From: Chryseobacterium gleum
Lineage (GTDB): Bacteria > Bacteroidota > Bacteroidia > Flavobacteriales_D > Crocinitomicaceae
Direction of reading: 5' to 3'
Length of the DNA stretch: 55,818 nt
Assembly: GCA_945882095.1 (NCBI GenBank)
Contig: CAMCWF010000016.1
Coordinates: 1 to 55,818 of the forward strand
A program made the translations under genes and the position numbers. The notes under the pieces are model-generated. The model saw only the letters and a program-made list of their open reading frames with translations, had not been told where the DNA came from and made no database searches. Below are positions 8,037 to 15,698 of this stretch, one piece after another (position 1 is the stretch's first letter; every line of letters starts with the position of its first letter).

Positions 8037-8264
8037 TCAATTGGATTTTCGTCTGAGGTATTTTCCTCGGGTTTTGTAATAATACCTAGACCTGTTTTGA
8101 GATTTCACCGCGTCTTTCTTGGTGCTAACCTTAGAACGTACATAGCCTTTTCTAAATTTGCCATACCTGGAAATACTGGGCTTAACATATTCGTAGCTGG
8201 AACCTCCAGAACCACAATTAAAGAGAAAGAAAGAAACAAATAGAATAAAAAGAAGGTTTCGCAT
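8037..8264 (-). CDS. Small basic lipoprotein, unknown function
   Basis: 75 residues. The N-terminus is a lipoprotein signal with lipobox LFNC (Cys17) followed by Gly-Ser residues. The mature peptide of about 58 residues is strongly basic and tyrosine-rich (KFRKGYVRSKVSTKKD, then RSRYYYKTRGKYLRRKS), with no acidic counterpart, so it may bind anionic polymers such as lipopolysaccharide, DNA or peptidoglycan; this is inference from charge alone. It lies between two other exported-protein genes with 1- and 4-bp gaps, which supports it being real. No homologue is recognised. Confidence 0.68.
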   Translation of the reverse strand: MRNLLFILFVSFFLFNCGSGGSSYEYVKPSISRYGKFRKGYVRSKVSTKKDAVKSQNRSRYYYKTRGKYLRRKSN

Positions 8265-8268
8265 CCGT

Positions 8269-8634
8269 TTATTTGACTTGCGGAAGGAATGTCATTCCTG
8301 CGGCAACGATGTGACCATCTGCATAGATCGAAATGTCGAAATCGTTTTTCTCCTCCCCCAGTCCGTTGACCAATCCGTATCCTGTTGCGGGTTGAAACGT
8401 TAGGTTTGTATATAATTTTCTTTTTCCATGCTCATTGGAAAGCACTAACGTTGGTTGGTTGTTCAACAGTTCTATCTCCAATTGCATTGGATAATCACCC
8501 AATTCCTCACTGCGGAATTTATTCGCTGTAAGAAAACCCATCACTTCCTTTTCATTATTGACGTCGATGTTAACTTGACCGATAGATTGAAAGCTTAAAA
8601 ATGATACCAAGCAGAATAAAAATAAAGATTTCAT
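8269..8634 (-). CDS. Small exported protein, unknown function
   Basis: 121 residues with a signal peptide (1-20, ending SIGQ). The mature domain has the pattern VMGFLTANKFRSEE ... LVLSNEHGKRKLYTNLTF ... IYADGHIVAAGMTFLP, i.e. a compact alpha/beta or beta domain in which a short helix (FLTANKF) is followed by strands. Similar short exported proteins occur in Bacteroidota, but I cannot attach a name or activity. It is the first gene of the three-gene operon and sits 19 bp downstream of a strong promoter match. Confidence 0.72.
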   Translation of the reverse strand: MKSLFLFCLVSFLSFQSIGQVNIDVNNEKEVMGFLTANKFRSEELGDYPMQLEIELLNNQPTLVLSNEHGKRKLYTNLTFQPATGYGLVNGLGEEKNDFDISIYADGHIVAAGMTFLPQVK

Positions 8635-8652
8635 AAGTGTAAAATTTTAATT

Positions 8653-8682
8653 CAAATCTAAGAAAATTATCCTTAACTGCAA
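8653..8682 (-). promoter_or_regulatory. Promoter of the small exported-protein operon
   Basis: On the minus strand TTG (8682-8680), a 19-bp spacer and TAGATTTG (8660-8653) give an exact fit to the Bacteroidota promoter form, ending 18 bp before the ATG at 8634. Confidence 0.7.
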
Positions 8683-8824
8683 TGGTAAAATTGACTAAAA
8701 AAAACGAAATTTAAATCCCTCAATAAATGATCATTTTCTCCTTGGAATCACCATGAATTTTAACCGCGCCCTCCAATGCCTGACTGCGTTTTGCCGATTG
8801 TTGTAGCTGACTTCAAAGTTTAAT

Positions 8825-8845
8825 TGAAAATTTTCATTATTTTCG
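8825..8845 (+). promoter_or_regulatory. Palindrome TGAAAATTTTCA next to a -7-like box
   Basis: A perfect 12-bp palindrome at 8825-8836 is followed after one base by TATTTTCG (8838-8845), a near match to TAnnTTTG, 16 bp before the ATG of the TPR-ribH-glmM operon. The palindrome could be an operator, but AT-rich palindromes also arise by chance. The rest of the 227-bp gap at 8635-8861 shows only the divergent promoter and nothing else I can name. Confidence 0.3.
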
Positions 8846-8861
8846 CAAACAAAAAAATCAA

Positions 8862-9506
8862 ATGGATAAATTCAATTGGAACTGGGACGCCATTAAAGCA
8901 AAGTTTAAAGAAAGCAAACGATTTCAAATCATTGTATACATCGTAGGAGGCAGTTTGGCTTTGGTTATTGGAATCCTAGGCTACCGTCAACTGATGTGGA
9001 TGCCAGCAGATGAAAAAGCAAATGATGGTTGGTGGTCCGCCCTAAACTACATTGAAAAAGATTCAACAGACCAAGCGATTAAGTTATTGGTGCCTTTTGT
9101 AAACAAATATGACGGTCACACCGGAGGTGAGATTGGACAATTTCTTTTGGGTTCTCAATACATGAAAAAAGGCGAGTTTAGAAAAGCGCTGAATGAATTG
9201 GAGTCTGTTAGCTTAAACGATACCTACGTTTCTGTTATGTCTGTTGGACTGCAAGGCGATTGTCAATCTGAGTTGAAAAAATATGAGTTGGCGATGGAGA
9301 AATATGAAGATGCTGCTGAAATGGATGAAAACGATTTCACTACACCAATGTTTCTTTTTAAAGCAGGTTTGAATGCTGAAGCAGCAGGTAAAATTGAAGA
9401 GGCGGTTGGTTTCTACACGAAAATACAAGATGAGTACGCAGATTTCGGAAATCAAAAAACCATCGAGAAGTACATCGCTCGCGTATCTTCCGTAAAATCT
9501 AAATAA
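8862..9506 (+). CDS. Membrane-anchored tetratricopeptide (TPR) protein
   Basis: 214 residues: a short cytoplasmic start rich in Trp, Asn and Lys (1-20), one membrane segment (about 23-42), then TPR helices (for example AIKLLVPFVNKYDG, FRKALNELESV, YELAMEKYEDAAEMDENDF and AVGFYTKIQDEY). The layout matches YfgM-like proteins, which are membrane-anchored TPR proteins that work with the Sec machinery and periplasmic chaperones; in Bacteroidota such a gene commonly precedes ribH. The stop codon abuts the ribH start with no gap, so the two are probably co-translated. Function is inferred from domain form only. Confidence 0.85.
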   Translation: MDKFNWNWDAIKAKFKESKRFQIIVYIVGGSLALVIGILGYRQLMWMPADEKANDGWWSALNYIEKDSTDQAIKLLVPFVNKYDGHTGGEIGQFLLGSQYMKKGEFRKALNELESVSLNDTYVSVMSVGLQGDCQSELKKYELAMEKYEDAAEMDENDFTTPMFLFKAGLNAEAAGKIEEAVGFYTKIQDEYADFGNQKTIEKYIARVSSVKSK

Positions 9507-9995
9507 ATGGCGACTGAAGGCCGTCCATCCTCATCGCTTCTAGATACTGATTTACAAGACAGTGCCACTTTTAACATCGGAATCGTCGTTTCTGAATGGA
9601 ATGAAGACATTACAAATGCACTCCTAGAAGGTGCTTTGGTGGTTTTTAAAAACGCAGATGCAAACATCATCCATTTGGCCCATGTGCCAGGCGCATTTGA
9701 ACTCCCTGTAACTGCACAAATGTTGTTGACAAAAGACCCGCAATTGGACGGAATTCTTGTCATCGGTAACGTAATTCAAGGAGAAACCCGTCATTTTGAC
9801 TTTGTTTGTCAAGGCGTAACCCAAGGCATTATGGATGTCATGTTAAAATTTAACAAGCCCATTAGTTTCTGTCTGTTAACCGACCTGAACCTACAACAAT
9901 CCGTGGATCGGTCCGGAGGTAAACATGGAAACAAAGGAACAGAGTGTGCTGTGACCTTGCTTAAAATGATTCACCTACAAAAAGCCATCAAGTGA
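9507..9995 (+). CDS. ribH: 6,7-dimethyl-8-ribityllumazine synthase
   Basis: 162 residues, the usual size. The enzyme condenses 5-amino-6-ribitylaminouracil with 3,4-dihydroxybutanone phosphate, the penultimate step of riboflavin synthesis. Motifs: VVSEWNEDIT (substrate-binding N-terminal strand), VPGAFELP, GNVIQGETRHFDFV (the GxVIxGET-HF phosphate-binding region) and GKHGNKGTECA near the C-terminus. An N-terminal extension of about 22 residues precedes the core. It starts directly at the upstream TPR stop codon and overlaps glmM by 4 bp (GTGA). Confidence 0.96.
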   Translation: MATEGRPSSSLLDTDLQDSATFNIGIVVSEWNEDITNALLEGALVVFKNADANIIHLAHVPGAFELPVTAQMLLTKDPQLDGILVIGNVIQGETRHFDFVCQGVTQGIMDVMLKFNKPISFCLLTDLNLQQSVDRSGGKHGNKGTECAVTLLKMIHLQKAIK

Positions 9996-11383
9996 CATTA
10001 ATTAAATCGATTTCCGGCATACGAGGCACCATTGGTGGGCTTCCCGGAGAAAACCTAACACCCTTAGATACGGTCCTTTTTGCTTCTGCTTACGGAAGTT
10101 GGGTGAAGACTCAATTCCCAGAAGAGAAAGTCACCATTGTCATCGGTAGAGATGCAAGGATTTCAGGAGAAATGATTTCAAATTTGGTATGTCAAACACT
10201 TTTGGGATTAGGTATAGATGTAATTGACCTCGGGCTTTCCACCACCCCTACCGTAGAAATTGCTGTGCCTTTTGAAAAAGCGCAAGGAGGAATCATTCTT
10301 ACCGCTTCCCACAATCCAAAAGAATGGAATGCACTGAAATTATTGAACCACAAAGGCGAATTTATTTCGGGAGAATCTGGTGCCCAGGTATTGGCAATGG
10401 CCGGGGCCAATCAATTCTCTTATGTTGACGTAGACCATTTAGGAAAACTTACAAAAACCGACGTGTATTTACACAAACACATTGCATCCATCCTAACCTT
10501 GCCATTGGTGGATGTCGAAGCAATTAAAAAAGCCAATTTTAGCATCGTTGTGGACGCTGTGAATTCAACCGGAGGCATCTTTGTACCCGCTTTGCTTCGG
10601 GCCTTGGGTGTTCAACAAATTGTTGAAATGTATTGCGAACCTACAGGACATTTCCCACACAACCCAGAACCCCTTCCGGAACACCTTGGAGATCTTTCCA
10701 ATGCCATCCTCAGCCATAAGGCGGATCTCGGGATTACCGTAGACCCAGACGTAGATCGCTTGGCGTTTGTCTGTGAAGATGGAAGTATGTTTGGCGAAGA
10801 ATACACCTTGGTAGCTGTGGCCGATTATGTTCTTTCCATAAATCCTGGCCCAACGGTTTCCAACCTCTCCTCTACCCGCGCGCTCAGAGACATCACAGAA
10901 GAAAAATACAACCAACGATATGAAGCCGCAGCCGTAGGCGAAGTAAATGTCGTTGAAAAAATGAAATCCATTGGTGCCGTAATTGGAGGTGAAGGAAACG
11001 GAGGAATTATCTATCCAGAATCCCATTATGGACGTGATGCCTTGGTAGGAATAGCTCTGTTCTTAAGTCATCTCGCTAAAAAAGGCGGAACGGTAAGTGA
11101 ATTGAGAGACAGCTATCCCAAATACACCATTTCCAAAAATAAGATTACCCTAACGCCGTCTATCGATGCGGATTTCATTTTGAAAACGATGGGCGAACGC
11201 TACCAAAGCGCTGAAATTGACACAACGGACGGATTGAAGATCTACATCGAAAAGGAATGGGTGCACCTTCGAAAAAGCAACACAGAACCCATCATTCGGA
11301 TTTATTCGGAAAGTCAAGATGCCTCTTCAGCCAATCGATTTGCAGAAAAAATAATCGCTGAAATTCAGGGACTTATAAACTAA
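9992..11383 (+). CDS. glmM: Phosphoglucosamine mutase-type phosphohexomutase
   Basis: 463 residues of the alpha-D-phosphohexomutase superfamily. Visible motifs: the catalytic phosphoserine Ser106 in ILTASHNPKEWN, the metal loop DPDVDR (251-256), the sugar loop GEGNGG (about 334-339) and the C-terminal phosphate-binding loop RKSNTEPIIRIY. Bacteroidota homologues of this form are annotated GlmM, converting glucosamine-6-phosphate to glucosamine-1-phosphate for UDP-GlcNAc; a phosphomannomutase/phosphoglucomutase role cannot be excluded. The start is a GTG in a GTGA overlap with the ribH stop; there is no ATG before the conserved ISGIRGT. Confidence 0.88.
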   Translation: MTLIKSISGIRGTIGGLPGENLTPLDTVLFASAYGSWVKTQFPEEKVTIVIGRDARISGEMISNLVCQTLLGLGIDVIDLGLSTTPTVEIAVPFEKAQGGIILTASHNPKEWNALKLLNHKGEFISGESGAQVLAMAGANQFSYVDVDHLGKLTKTDVYLHKHIASILTLPLVDVEAIKKANFSIVVDAVNSTGGIFVPALLRALGVQQIVEMYCEPTGHFPHNPEPLPEHLGDLSNAILSHKADLGITVDPDVDRLAFVCEDGSMFGEEYTLVAVADYVLSINPGPTVSNLSSTRALRDITEEKYNQRYEAAAVGEVNVVEKMKSIGAVIGGEGNGGIIYPESHYGRDALVGIALFLSHLAKKGGTVSELRDSYPKYTISKNKITLTPSIDADFILKTMGERYQSAEIDTTDGLKIYIEKEWVHLRKSNTEPIIRIYSESQDASSANRFAEKIIAEIQGLIN

Positions 11384-11442
11384 TTCGTTTTTTTTCTGAA
11401 CCGAATGAGCATCGGAATGTACAAGACGCCAAACCAAAAATC

Positions 11443-13119
11443 ATGAAAAAAATATGGCTATTCGCTTGTTTGACATTCACAAGCACCCTTTTATGGGCAA
11501 ATGACAAAGACCTTATTAAATCAACCCTTTCGGAAGTAACCGTTTTTTCCCAAGGCGCGCAGATGCATCACAAGGCAAATTACACCCTTAAGCCTGGAAT
11601 CACTGAACTTAGCATTGAAGGAATCAGTTCCTATATTGACCCAAAATCACTGCAGTTAAAAGCTACAGGGAATGTAATCATCATCGACACCAAATACACC
11701 CTTTTTTACCCACAACCTGAACCCAAAGCAGTTGAAGGCATTCCTTTAAAAATTAAAAAGGAAATGTCCCAAATTTCAGATTCGATTGAAACATTGCTTT
11801 TCGATTTGAATGAAATTCAAGATGAAATTAATGTCTTGAAAGCTGCGCAAAACATTATCTCGAACAATGGCGCAGTAAAAGGCCAAGGAAAAGTAAACGA
11901 TTCCATTAATTTATTAAAGTCAACCGTTGAATATTATTCAAACAAAATGAATGAAATCAATAAAAAAATGTTGGCCTTGGAGAAACGAAAAAAAGAAAAA
12001 GGGAAAACCAAGGACAGATTGCAACAGCGTTACAATGATTTAAGCAATTACCAAAACCAAACCGATAAACCGCAAAACAACAACGCGCCAATCCCAAGAA
12101 TTGTCGTAACCCTTTCATCGTCAGAAGCCGTGACAGGTAAGATTTCTTTCAGCTACGTTATAGCCAATGCTGGATGGACACCGATTTACGACATTCGCAG
12201 TGAGTCCACCACCGGTAAAATCTCTCTTACCTACAAAGCGCAGGTCCACCAAACGTCTGGAATGGATTGGGACAATGTCAAGTTAAACATCTCTACCAAC
12301 AATCCTTACGCAAACAAAACGAAACCAACCCTAAATCCTTGGTATGTTGATTACTACAATAATTATGAAATGCTAAGAGAGGATATGAACATCAAAACAA
12401 TCAATGCCATTCCACAATCCGCATTCAACCAAGGTTATTTTCTTAACAAAAAAGACAACAACGACGATGATAAAGCAATGACTGCAGATCAGTTCACAAC
12501 GGTGGTTCATCAACTCATTTCTGCCGAGTTTAAAATCGACCTTCCCTACTCCATTAAATCCAACAACGAACAACACCTCGTACTGGTAAAAACCACAGAA
12601 CTGAACACTACATTCAAATACTTCGCAGTGCCTAAGGTAGACCCAGGGGTTTACTTGGTCGCACAAATGACTAAATTGGATGACCTTCAGTTGGTGCCTG
12701 CAAATGCAAACATCTTCTTTGACGGTTCTTACATTGGTGAAACCTACATCGACCCTACATCCATGGACGACACCTTAAACCTTTCCCTTGGAAAAGACCC
12801 GAACATCAATGTAAAAAGAACCTTGCTCAAAAAGGATTGTAAAGACCGAATCATTCAAGACAAAAGAGAACGAACCTTCTCTTATCAGATTGATGTGATC
12901 AACAACAAGTCCGCTAACATAGAATTGATCATCCAAGACCAAGTTCCGATGACCACCAATGGAGACATCACCATTGAGGTCCTTGACAAAGGAGGTGCAA
13001 ATGAGCTTCCGGGCACAGGTGTGTTGGAATGGAAGATGAACCTGAAACCAAAAGACACCAAGAAATTTACATTTGGATACCGCATTAAGCATCCAAAGGA
13101 CCAACAAATTAATCTTTAA
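11443..13119 (+). CDS. MuiA-like protein (DUF4140/DUF4139), exported
   Basis: 558 residues. A signal peptide (1-19, ending LWA) precedes a DUF4140-like N-terminal domain (SEVTVFSQGAQMHHKANYTL, about 29-48), a coiled-coil stretch rich in Lys, Glu and Gln (about 105-205) and a DUF4139-like C-terminal beta domain (ANAGWTPIYDIR ... GMDWDNVKLNISTNNP ... VPMTTNGDITIEVLDKGG). This is the layout of the 'mucoidy inhibitor MuiA family', whose biochemical role is unknown and whose name comes from a mucoidy phenotype. It would reside in the periplasm or on the outer membrane. A terminator hairpin follows immediately. Confidence 0.88.
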   Translation: MKKIWLFACLTFTSTLLWANDKDLIKSTLSEVTVFSQGAQMHHKANYTLKPGITELSIEGISSYIDPKSLQLKATGNVIIIDTKYTLFYPQPEPKAVEGIPLKIKKEMSQISDSIETLLFDLNEIQDEINVLKAAQNIISNNGAVKGQGKVNDSINLLKSTVEYYSNKMNEINKKMLALEKRKKEKGKTKDRLQQRYNDLSNYQNQTDKPQNNNAPIPRIVVTLSSSEAVTGKISFSYVIANAGWTPIYDIRSESTTGKISLTYKAQVHQTSGMDWDNVKLNISTNNPYANKTKPTLNPWYVDYYNNYEMLREDMNIKTINAIPQSAFNQGYFLNKKDNNDDDKAMTADQFTTVVHQLISAEFKIDLPYSIKSNNEQHLVLVKTTELNTTFKYFAVPKVDPGVYLVAQMTKLDDLQLVPANANIFFDGSYIGETYIDPTSMDDTLNLSLGKDPNINVKRTLLKKDCKDRIIQDKRERTFSYQIDVINNKSANIELIIQDQVPMTTNGDITIEVLDKGGANELPGTGVLEWKMNLKPKDTKKFTFGYRIKHPKDQQINL

Positions 13120-13123
13120 CTTT

Positions 13124-13150
13124 AAAAGGCTACCCATTCGGTAGCCTTTT
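13124..13150 (+). terminator. Rho-independent terminator after the MuiA-like gene
   Basis: A 10-bp perfect stem AAAAGGCTAC/GTAGCCTTTT with a 7-base loop begins 4 bp after the stop codon. The A- and T-ends make it potentially bidirectional. Confidence 0.85.
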
Positions 13151-13155
13151 ATGTT

Positions 13156-13163
13156 TATCTTTG
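13156..13163 (+). promoter_or_regulatory. Putative -7 element (TATCTTTG) for ispH
   Basis: It matches TAnnTTTG, directly after the terminator and 39 bp before the ispH ATG. No convincing -33 TTTG was seen. Confidence 0.45.
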
Positions 13164-13202
13164 TTTTGAACCTAAAGCCGTATATTTTGGTTCGATAAAA
13201 CC

Positions 13203-14423
13203 ATGAAACAGTTCGAAATACCCGCGTTTTACCGCTCCCCAATCATTCAGCAAGTAAAAGCGAAACGAAGGTTAGAAGACCCAAGGAAAAAAGATTTTAC
13301 ACCAACCGAAATTTCATTTAACAATGTAGTCATTGTAATTCCAAGGCATTTTGGATTCTGCTACGGCGTTGAAAATGCCATTGAGAAAAGCTACCGGGCA
13401 TTGGAAGAAAATCCAGGAAAGAACATCTTTCTTCTCAGTCAAATGATCCACAATCCCGAGGTCAACGCTGATTTAGAAGCGAATGGCATACGTTTCATGC
13501 AAGACACCGATGGCACACAACTCATTCCTTTTGACTCCTTAACATCGGAGGACATCGTATTGATCCCCGCTTTTGGTACCACTTTGGAAATTGAATCCAT
13601 ATTGAAGAACAAGGGAATTGACATTGTTACCTACAATACGACATGTCCATTTGTTGAAAAAGTATGGAATCGTTCTCAAAAACTTGGAGAAAAAGACCAT
13701 ACCATCATCATTCATGGCAAACACGACCATGAAGAAACCCGCGCTACGTTTTCACACAGCCAATCGAATGCGCCTTCACTGGTAATCAAAAACATGAACG
13801 AAGCCATTCTTCTAGGTAAAATCATTTCTGGAGATGTTCAGATGGAAAAATTTTACACAAGTTTCGAAGGAAAATTTTCCGAGGGTTTTGACCCTGAAAT
13901 TCACTTGACCAAAATAGGAATCGTAAACCAAACCACAATGTTGGCCACGGAGACACAATCCATTACGGATTACCTTCGCCAAATCATGGTTGAAAAGTTT
14001 GGGGAAGAAAACATTAAGAACCACATAGCGGATACACGTGACACCCTTTGTTATGCAACCAACGACAACCAATCGAGCACCTACGCGCTTATGGAAAGCA
14101 ATTTAGATTTATCTATTGTCGTCGGAGGGTTTAACAGCTCAAATACAACACACCTAGTGGAAATACTGGAGAATTCATCTCCTACGTATTTTATCAATGG
14201 TGAACAGCACATCATTAACACTACCGAAATTCATTCTTTTAACATTCATCAAAAAATCTTGGAGCAGCACCACGATTTCCTGCCTAACCATCGCCCTCTG
14301 CGCATAGGAATTACCTCGGGAGCTTCATGTCCGGACGCGATTGTTGACAAAGTATTGATGAAACTGTTGAACTTATTAGATGAAGTACCCAACCTGGAAG
14401 AAGCATTGAAACATTTAACATGA
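13203..14423 (+). CDS. ispH: 4-hydroxy-3-methylbut-2-enyl diphosphate reductase (long form)
   Basis: 406 residues, longer than the about 310 of E. coli IspH and like the cyanobacterial/Bacteroidota long form. The enzyme reduces HMBPP to IPP and DMAPP in the MEP isoprenoid pathway with a [4Fe-4S] cluster. The three cluster cysteines are visible: Cys53 (FGFCYGVENAI), Cys148 (TTCPFVEKVW) and Cys376 (TSGASCPDAIVD). The neighbouring His-rich segments IIHGKHDHEETRA and QMIHNPEV hold substrate-binding histidines. It overlaps the next gene by 4 bp (ATGA). Its products would feed quinone and carotenoid synthesis, including the substrate of the fusion at 1058. Confidence 0.96.
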   Translation: MKQFEIPAFYRSPIIQQVKAKRRLEDPRKKDFTPTEISFNNVVIVIPRHFGFCYGVENAIEKSYRALEENPGKNIFLLSQMIHNPEVNADLEANGIRFMQDTDGTQLIPFDSLTSEDIVLIPAFGTTLEIESILKNKGIDIVTYNTTCPFVEKVWNRSQKLGEKDHTIIIHGKHDHEETRATFSHSQSNAPSLVIKNMNEAILLGKIISGDVQMEKFYTSFEGKFSEGFDPEIHLTKIGIVNQTTMLATETQSITDYLRQIMVEKFGEENIKNHIADTRDTLCYATNDNQSSTYALMESNLDLSIVVGGFNSSNTTHLVEILENSSPTYFINGEQHIINTTEIHSFNIHQKILEQHHDFLPNHRPLRIGITSGASCPDAIVDKVLMKLLNLLDEVPNLEEALKHLT

Positions 14424-14965
14424 AAATATACACGAAAAAAGGAGACAACGGATCAACTGGATTGATTGGGGGAACCAGGGTTCAAAAATCTGACATACGC
14501 ATTGATGCCTACGGTACCGTGGATGAACTCAACTCTTTTTTAGGGCTGGTGAAAGATTCATTTGATGTGCCATTCTTCCAAAATCAAATACTCGAAATTC
14601 AAAACGATCTGTTTGTCATCGGATCAAAATTGGCAACTTCACCTGAGGGCACCAAAATGGAATTGCCAAAAATCGACTCAGCAGACGTCACTAAATTAGA
14701 GGATTGGATGGACCATATGGATTCCGAACTGCCCCCTCTCACCCATTTCCTATTACCTGGTGGACATGTAACCAATTCTTATTGCCACGTCGCTCGTTGC
14801 GTTTGCCGAAGAGCTGAGAGAAAAGTGGTGGCACTTGATGAAATGACGGAGAATCACCTTGAGGTTCAATACCTAAATCGTTTAAGTGATTATCTTTTTA
14901 TGCTTTCAAGAATCATTTCAAAAACATTGAAAATTGAGGAAGTTAAATGGATTCCAAAGAAATAG
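14420..14965 (+). CDS. Cob(I)alamin adenosyltransferase, PduO type
   Basis: 181 residues. The N-terminal ATP-binding signature YTKKGDNGSTGLIGG is followed by VQKSDIRIDAYGTVDELNS (residues 20-38) and the helix CHVARCVCRRAERKVV (about 126-141), all diagnostic of PduO-type corrinoid adenosyltransferases. The enzyme transfers the 5'-deoxyadenosyl group of ATP to cob(I)alamin to make coenzyme B12. It is translationally coupled to ispH through an ATGA overlap, although the two pathways are not obviously linked. No B12-dependent mutase is present in the window. Confidence 0.93.
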   Translation: MKIYTKKGDNGSTGLIGGTRVQKSDIRIDAYGTVDELNSFLGLVKDSFDVPFFQNQILEIQNDLFVIGSKLATSPEGTKMELPKIDSADVTKLEDWMDHMDSELPPLTHFLLPGGHVTNSYCHVARCVCRRAERKVVALDEMTENHLEVQYLNRLSDYLFMLSRIISKTLKIEEVKWIPKK

Positions 14966-15007
14966 AACCACAAAAAATAAATTAAATAGGCATTTCAGTA
15001 AAATATA

Positions 15008-15038
15008 TTTGCACGATACAAAATAAAAACTACTTTTG
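15008..15038 (+). promoter_or_regulatory. Promoter of the DUF2795-type gene
   Basis: TTTG (15008-15011), a 19-bp spacer and TACTTTTG (15031-15038) give a perfect Bacteroidota consensus promoter, 31 bp before the ATG at 15070. Confidence 0.8.
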
Positions 15039-15069
15039 CCGAAATTGTATTTTTCGTAAATTATAAATT

Positions 15070-15291
15070 ATGTATTGGACTTTAGAATTAGCTTCGTATT
15101 TGGAGGACGCCCCTTGGCCAGCATCAAAAGATGAGTTGATTGATTTCGCAATACGAACAGGTGCCCCACTTGAAGTCGTTGAAAACCTACAAGACTTGGA
15201 AGATGAGGGCGATGTTTATGAAAACATTGAGGAGATTTGGCCAGATTATCCTTCGAGAGAAGACTTCTTGTTCAATGAGGACGAGTATTAG
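15070..15291 (+). CDS. Small acidic DUF2795-type protein
   Basis: 73 residues, strongly acidic, starting MYWTLELASYLEDAPWPASK and ending in an Asp/Glu-rich tail (SREDFLFNEDEY). A compact helical segment (DELIDFAIRTGAPLEVVENL) precedes an acidic YENIEEIWPDYP stretch. The sequence matches my memory of a short, highly conserved Bacteroidota family annotated DUF2795; its function is unknown. It has its own consensus promoter and is monocistronic. The strong promoter and high conservation suggest an abundant housekeeping protein, which is inference. Confidence 0.85.
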   Translation: MYWTLELASYLEDAPWPASKDELIDFAIRTGAPLEVVENLQDLEDEGDVYENIEEIWPDYPSREDFLFNEDEY

Positions 15292-15350
15292 GTCTTTCGC
15301 TTAATTTCGAGGGTGTTAAATCAGCCTTTATTTCTTAAAAACCATTCCAC

Positions 15351-15584
15351 TTAATTGCTATACAAAGCCCCGGTAGAACTTCCATGGCATGAATTGCATG
15401 CGCCTGTTGTAAGTGAACTTCCCATAAATTGGGTTCCCGTTGCATTTTTAATCGCCGGATAAAGGCCATTCAGCCCCATGATTTTTGTGGTGTAAAAATT
15501 ACCTTTTGCATCCAACGGAATCGTATACACAAGTGAACCCATAAACAAAGATAGGCTTAATAAAACCCATTTCAGCTGAAACAT
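15351..15584 (-). CDS. Very small exported protein with a single CxxCH haem-binding motif
   Basis: 77 residues. An N-terminal hydrophobic segment (6-21) looks like a signal peptide. The mature part of about 55 residues ends with ACNSCHG, a CxxCH c-type haem attachment motif (Cys63, Cys66, His67), only ten residues from the C-terminus. No methionine follows that could be the distal axial ligand, although Met36 and Met54 precede it. It could be a mini-cytochrome, a haem-shuttle peptide, or the remnant of a larger cytochrome. I found no extension of the frame on either side. Confidence 0.6.
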   Translation of the reverse strand: MFQLKWVLLSLSLFMGSLVYTIPLDAKGNFYTTKIMGLNGLYPAIKNATGTQFMGSSLTTGACNSCHGSSTGALYSN

Positions 15585-15698
15585 TTAACCCCAGAGGCTT
15601 AAAGCCCGATTATTTATCAATTTAAGTTCTTTTCCCTTGATGTTTCACTCGCTTCCGATTTTCTTCCGTAAATTGGACCTAGATTTAATTTACTACCA

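Noticed and set aside
10565..11026. 153-codon frame on the minus strand inside glmM
   Set aside because: Antisense to a firmly identified gene; the protein sequence has no family features.
12775..13242. 155-codon minus-strand frame over the MuiA-like end and ispH start
   Set aside because: It runs across a terminator and two real genes; shadow frame.
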